A program made the position numbers and the translations under genes. Below are positions 61,870-64,000 of a stretch of 64,000 nucleotides of DNA, piece after piece. Under the pieces are notes generated by a model. It was not told the DNA's origin. It saw only the letters and a program-made list of their open reading frames with translations, and made no database searches. Within the stretch, counting starts at the first letter, position 1, and every line of letters starts with the position of its first letter. Source of the stretch: JAWKWH01 sp963669285 (GTDB lineage: Bacteria > Pseudomonadota > Alphaproteobacteria > Rhizobiales > Rhizobiaceae); the NCBI GenBank assembly GCA_963669285.2, contig CAXXSI010000023.1, positions 1-64,000 on the forward strand. The letters are read 5' to 3'.

Positions 61870-62280
61870 ATGCTTGCTGTCAAATTTCTGCACCTGCTTG
61901 CCCTGATGATGGGCGCTGCCGCCAGCATTGCCAACCTGGTTTTGAGTGTTAAATCGGAGAAAGCCGGAGACGCCGCGGCAACACTGCTGGCGTTGCGGCC
62001 GGTCTTTTCGCAGATCGGACTGGCAGCCGTGCTGCTGATCTGGATTACCGGTGTCTGGCTTTATGCCGTGCGCTGGGATAGCGCCGCGCTCGGCCCGGTT
62101 TTCATACTCAAACTGATCGCCGCAGGATTGCTGCTGGTGGCGATACTTGCCATCAATTTGGCCGGCGCCAGGGCAAAGCGAACCGGCACGCCGATGCCGA
62201 TGGCCATCCAGAGACTGGGGCCGGCAACGCTGGTGCTCACCCTGATTGCCGTCGGCACCGCTGTGTGGGTTTTCGACTAG
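61870..62280 (+). CDS. Hypothetical membrane protein, four helices
   Basis: A 136-residue inner-membrane protein. Hydrophobic segments are at about 5-25, 45-65, 75-95 and 112-135, with short basic loops (KSEKAGD, RAKRTGTP). The ATG at 61870 follows GGAAGGA; an open frame runs 44 codons further upstream, but that part includes the preceding terminator. Its shape resembles small DUF2269-like or SirB-type membrane proteins, without a clear match. It converges with glyS. Confidence 0.7.
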   Translation: MLAVKFLHLLALMMGAAASIANLVLSVKSEKAGDAAATLLALRPVFSQIGLAAVLLIWITGVWLYAVRWDSAALGPVFILKLIAAGLLLVAILAINLAGARAKRTGTPMPMAIQRLGPATLVLTLIAVGTAVWVFD

Positions 62281-62286
62281 GGTGCT

Positions 62287-64000
62287 TTAGCCGGCAATCT
62301 TGGAAAAATCAGCAACCTGGCCGGTGGCGGCGCGAATGCGCGACAACAGCGCCAGGCGGTTTGCCCGCACCTTCTCGTCCTCGGCATTGACCAGCACCTC
62401 GTCGAAGAACGTGTCGATGGGCTGACGTAGCTGGGCCATGAAGGTCATGGCTTTTTCGTAGTCCTCGGCGGCGATGGCTTGGGCGGCGAATTTCTCCGCC
62501 TCCTCGAGACTGTCGAACAGGGCGCGCTCCTCATCCGAGTCGAACAGGTTCGGATCGATCTTATCGGCGATCTTAGTGCCCTTCTTTTCTTCCGCCGCGA
62601 GGATGTTGGCGGCGCGTTTTGTGCCGGCCAGCAGGTTGGTGCCGTCGTCGGTGGCGAGAGAAACCTGCCGAGCGCCTCGACACGGCGGACGATCAGCAGC
62701 AGATCATCGGATTGCTGCGTGATCACCGCATCGATCAGATCGTGGCGGGCGCCGGAATCACGCAAATGGACCTTCAGACGATCATGGAAGAATGAGAGGA
62801 GATTACCGAGCCTTGACTCCATGTCATTGAAATCACCTTCACTCATATCAAACCGTGGTTCGCCTACTAATTTATCAAAAATCGGGTCCAGCGCTTCAGT
62901 GTCGACTCCAACATCGTGAAAATCTTGGAGTTTATCCAGTTCACGACCAACGTTGTTGTTTTGAATGTCCTGCCAGATTGAGAAATAAAGCTGTTCAGAC
63001 CCCCCTTCCAACTTCAAACGCACTTCGTTCTCCAGCACGATGCGGATCACACCCAGTGCGGCGCGTCTGAGTGCATAGGGATCCTTCGAGCCGGTCGGTT
63101 TTTCATCGATGGCCCAAAAGCCGACCAGCGTGTCGAGCTTATCGGCGAGCGCGACGGCAACCGACACCGGATCGGCCGGCACATCGTCCGAGGGTCCCTG
63201 CGGGCGGTAATGTTCCTCGATTGCTGCGGCAACGGACACCGGTTCGCCCTGAAGCTCGGCATATTTACGCCCCATGGCGCCTTGCAGTTCGGGAAACTCG
63301 CCGACGACCTCGGTGGTCAGGTCGGCCTTGGCCAAAACGGCGGCGCGACGGGCGAGAGCGGGATCGACGCCAACGATCGGCGCCAGTTCGGTGGCGAGCT
63401 CGGCAATGCGGGAAACACGCTCGCCCTGCGTCCCCAGCTTGGCGTGGAAGGTCACGCCGAGATGATCGAGCTTGGCCATGCGCTGGTCGAGCGGTTTGGC
63501 CAGATCAAGGCCGAAGTTTTCGGCGGAAGCGGTAAGCTCGGCCACGTCCGGCAAATCGGCCTGGTCGGTTTTCCAGAAATGTACGGCGTCCGACAGCCGG
63601 GCGCGCACCACCTTGGCGTTGCCGGCGGCGATCTCGGCGCCGCCATCGCTGGCCTCGATATTGGCGACCAGGACGAAACGGTTGGTAAGGCCTTCTGAAT
63701 CAGGCTTGCGGCAGACGAAACACTTCTGGTTGGCCTTGATCGTCAGGCGGATTACCTCGGCCGGAATGTCGAGGAATTCCTCCTCGAATTCGCCGAGCAG
63801 CACGACCGGCCATTCGACCAGACCGGACACCTCGTCCAGCAAGCCGTCATCCTCGATCAGCTCCAGCCCGTTGGCGAAAGCCAGGTTTCTCGCGTCCGAC
63901 AGGATGATTTCCTTGCGCCGCTCGGCATCGAGAACCACCCTGGCGCGTTTCGAGAGCAGCCACATAATCATCGAAACGGCGCACGGTGATCGCGTCGGGC
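62287..64000 (-). CDS. glyS: Glycine-tRNA ligase beta subunit, C-terminal part (partial at right edge); frame broken twice
   Basis: Large subunit of the alpha2beta2 bacterial glycyl-tRNA synthetase. The visible part runs from VRRFDDYVAALETR through LVEWPVVLLGEFEEEFLDIP, FWKTDQ and AELATELAPIVGVD to GRKYAELQGEPVSVAAAIEEHY and SVAVALADKLDTLVGFWAIDEKPTGSKDPYALRRAALG, a canonical GlyS stretch. An extra base near 63942 and a missing base near 62667 break the frame; after correction the C terminus reads LLAGTKRAANILAAEEKKGT and ends DFSKIAG at 62287. The N-terminal part is outside the window, and so is glyQ. Confidence 0.92.

Overview
The window is 64 kb of an alphaproteobacterial chromosome, very probably from the order Hyphomicrobiales (Rhizobiales). 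The evidence is the set of families and their order: a CcrM-type adenine methyltransferase; the cytochrome aa3 oxidase cluster ctaC-ctaD-ctaB-coxF-ctaG-coxC followed by DUF983, SURF1, ispH, thrB and rnhA; an IalB-family protein; and DUF721, DUF1344 and DUF6101 proteins. A kinase-type homoserine kinase and a RibBX-type riboflavin enzyme fit the same group. Base composition is moderately GC-rich. I see no rRNA or tRNA gene, insertion sequence, phage gene, CRISPR array or replication origin. The genus cannot be fixed from sequence alone.

Layout. 0-9 kb: ppdK (cut by the left edge), smc, a DsbA-like lipoprotein and a DUF721 protein on the minus strand, mutY and a HAD phosphatase on the plus strand, then ccrM. 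9-20.7 kb: a secreted von Willebrand A protein, a second HAD hydrolase, a lipoprotein, thrC, an M16 peptidase, a GNAT acetyltransferase overlapping a large membrane PAS-GGDEF-EAL protein, YqgE, a DsbD-like periplasmic protein and a peroxiredoxin. 20.7-29.7 kb: the minus-strand respiratory cluster for terminal oxidase subunits, heme O synthesis and assembly, running into ispH, thrB and rnhA. 30-40.3 kb: IalB, tldD and the sirtuin cobB, then rlmD, tlyA, dxs, a pirin, xseB, a deacetylase-family protein and a Lys/Glu/Ala-rich lipoprotein on the minus strand. 40.5-47.1 kb: a less conserved stretch with a DUF4260 protein, a winged-helix/TPR regulator divergent from a 59-residue protein, a multi-pass membrane protein, a VCBS-like protein, ribBX and aroC. 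47.1-64 kb: a 486-bp gene-free gap, DUF1344, a histidine phosphatase, fabI, a DnaJ-family protein, pdxH, beta-oxidation genes, a GH25 lysozyme, purD, ubiA, DUF6101, an FAD oxidoreductase, a Sua5-type protein, two small exported or membrane proteins and glyS (cut by the right edge).

Most of the window is conserved housekeeping sequence and I did not find a convincing new multi-gene system. The strongest unexplained signals are regulatory DNA: (1) five CAAGC pentamers phased at 10-11 bp, plus two TAAGC, at the start of the winged-helix/TPR regulator (42514-42582), next to a small divergent gene; (2) a perfect 23-bp palindrome with a third half-site at 40452-40482; (3) two perfect palindromes in the gap at 47095-47580; (4) a LiuR-like operator in front of the acyl-CoA dehydrogenase operon.

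Data quality. Thirteen genes contain single-base indels that break or scramble the frame: 30 events by my count, 23 of them extra bases, 28 of them right of 50.2 kb. The genes include purD, ubiA, glyS and a Sua5 homologue, and every frame is restored by adding or removing one base, often in a homopolymer. I read this as sequence error at a low-quality contig end, not gene decay. These genes are therefore given as single spanning CDS entries with the break points stated.
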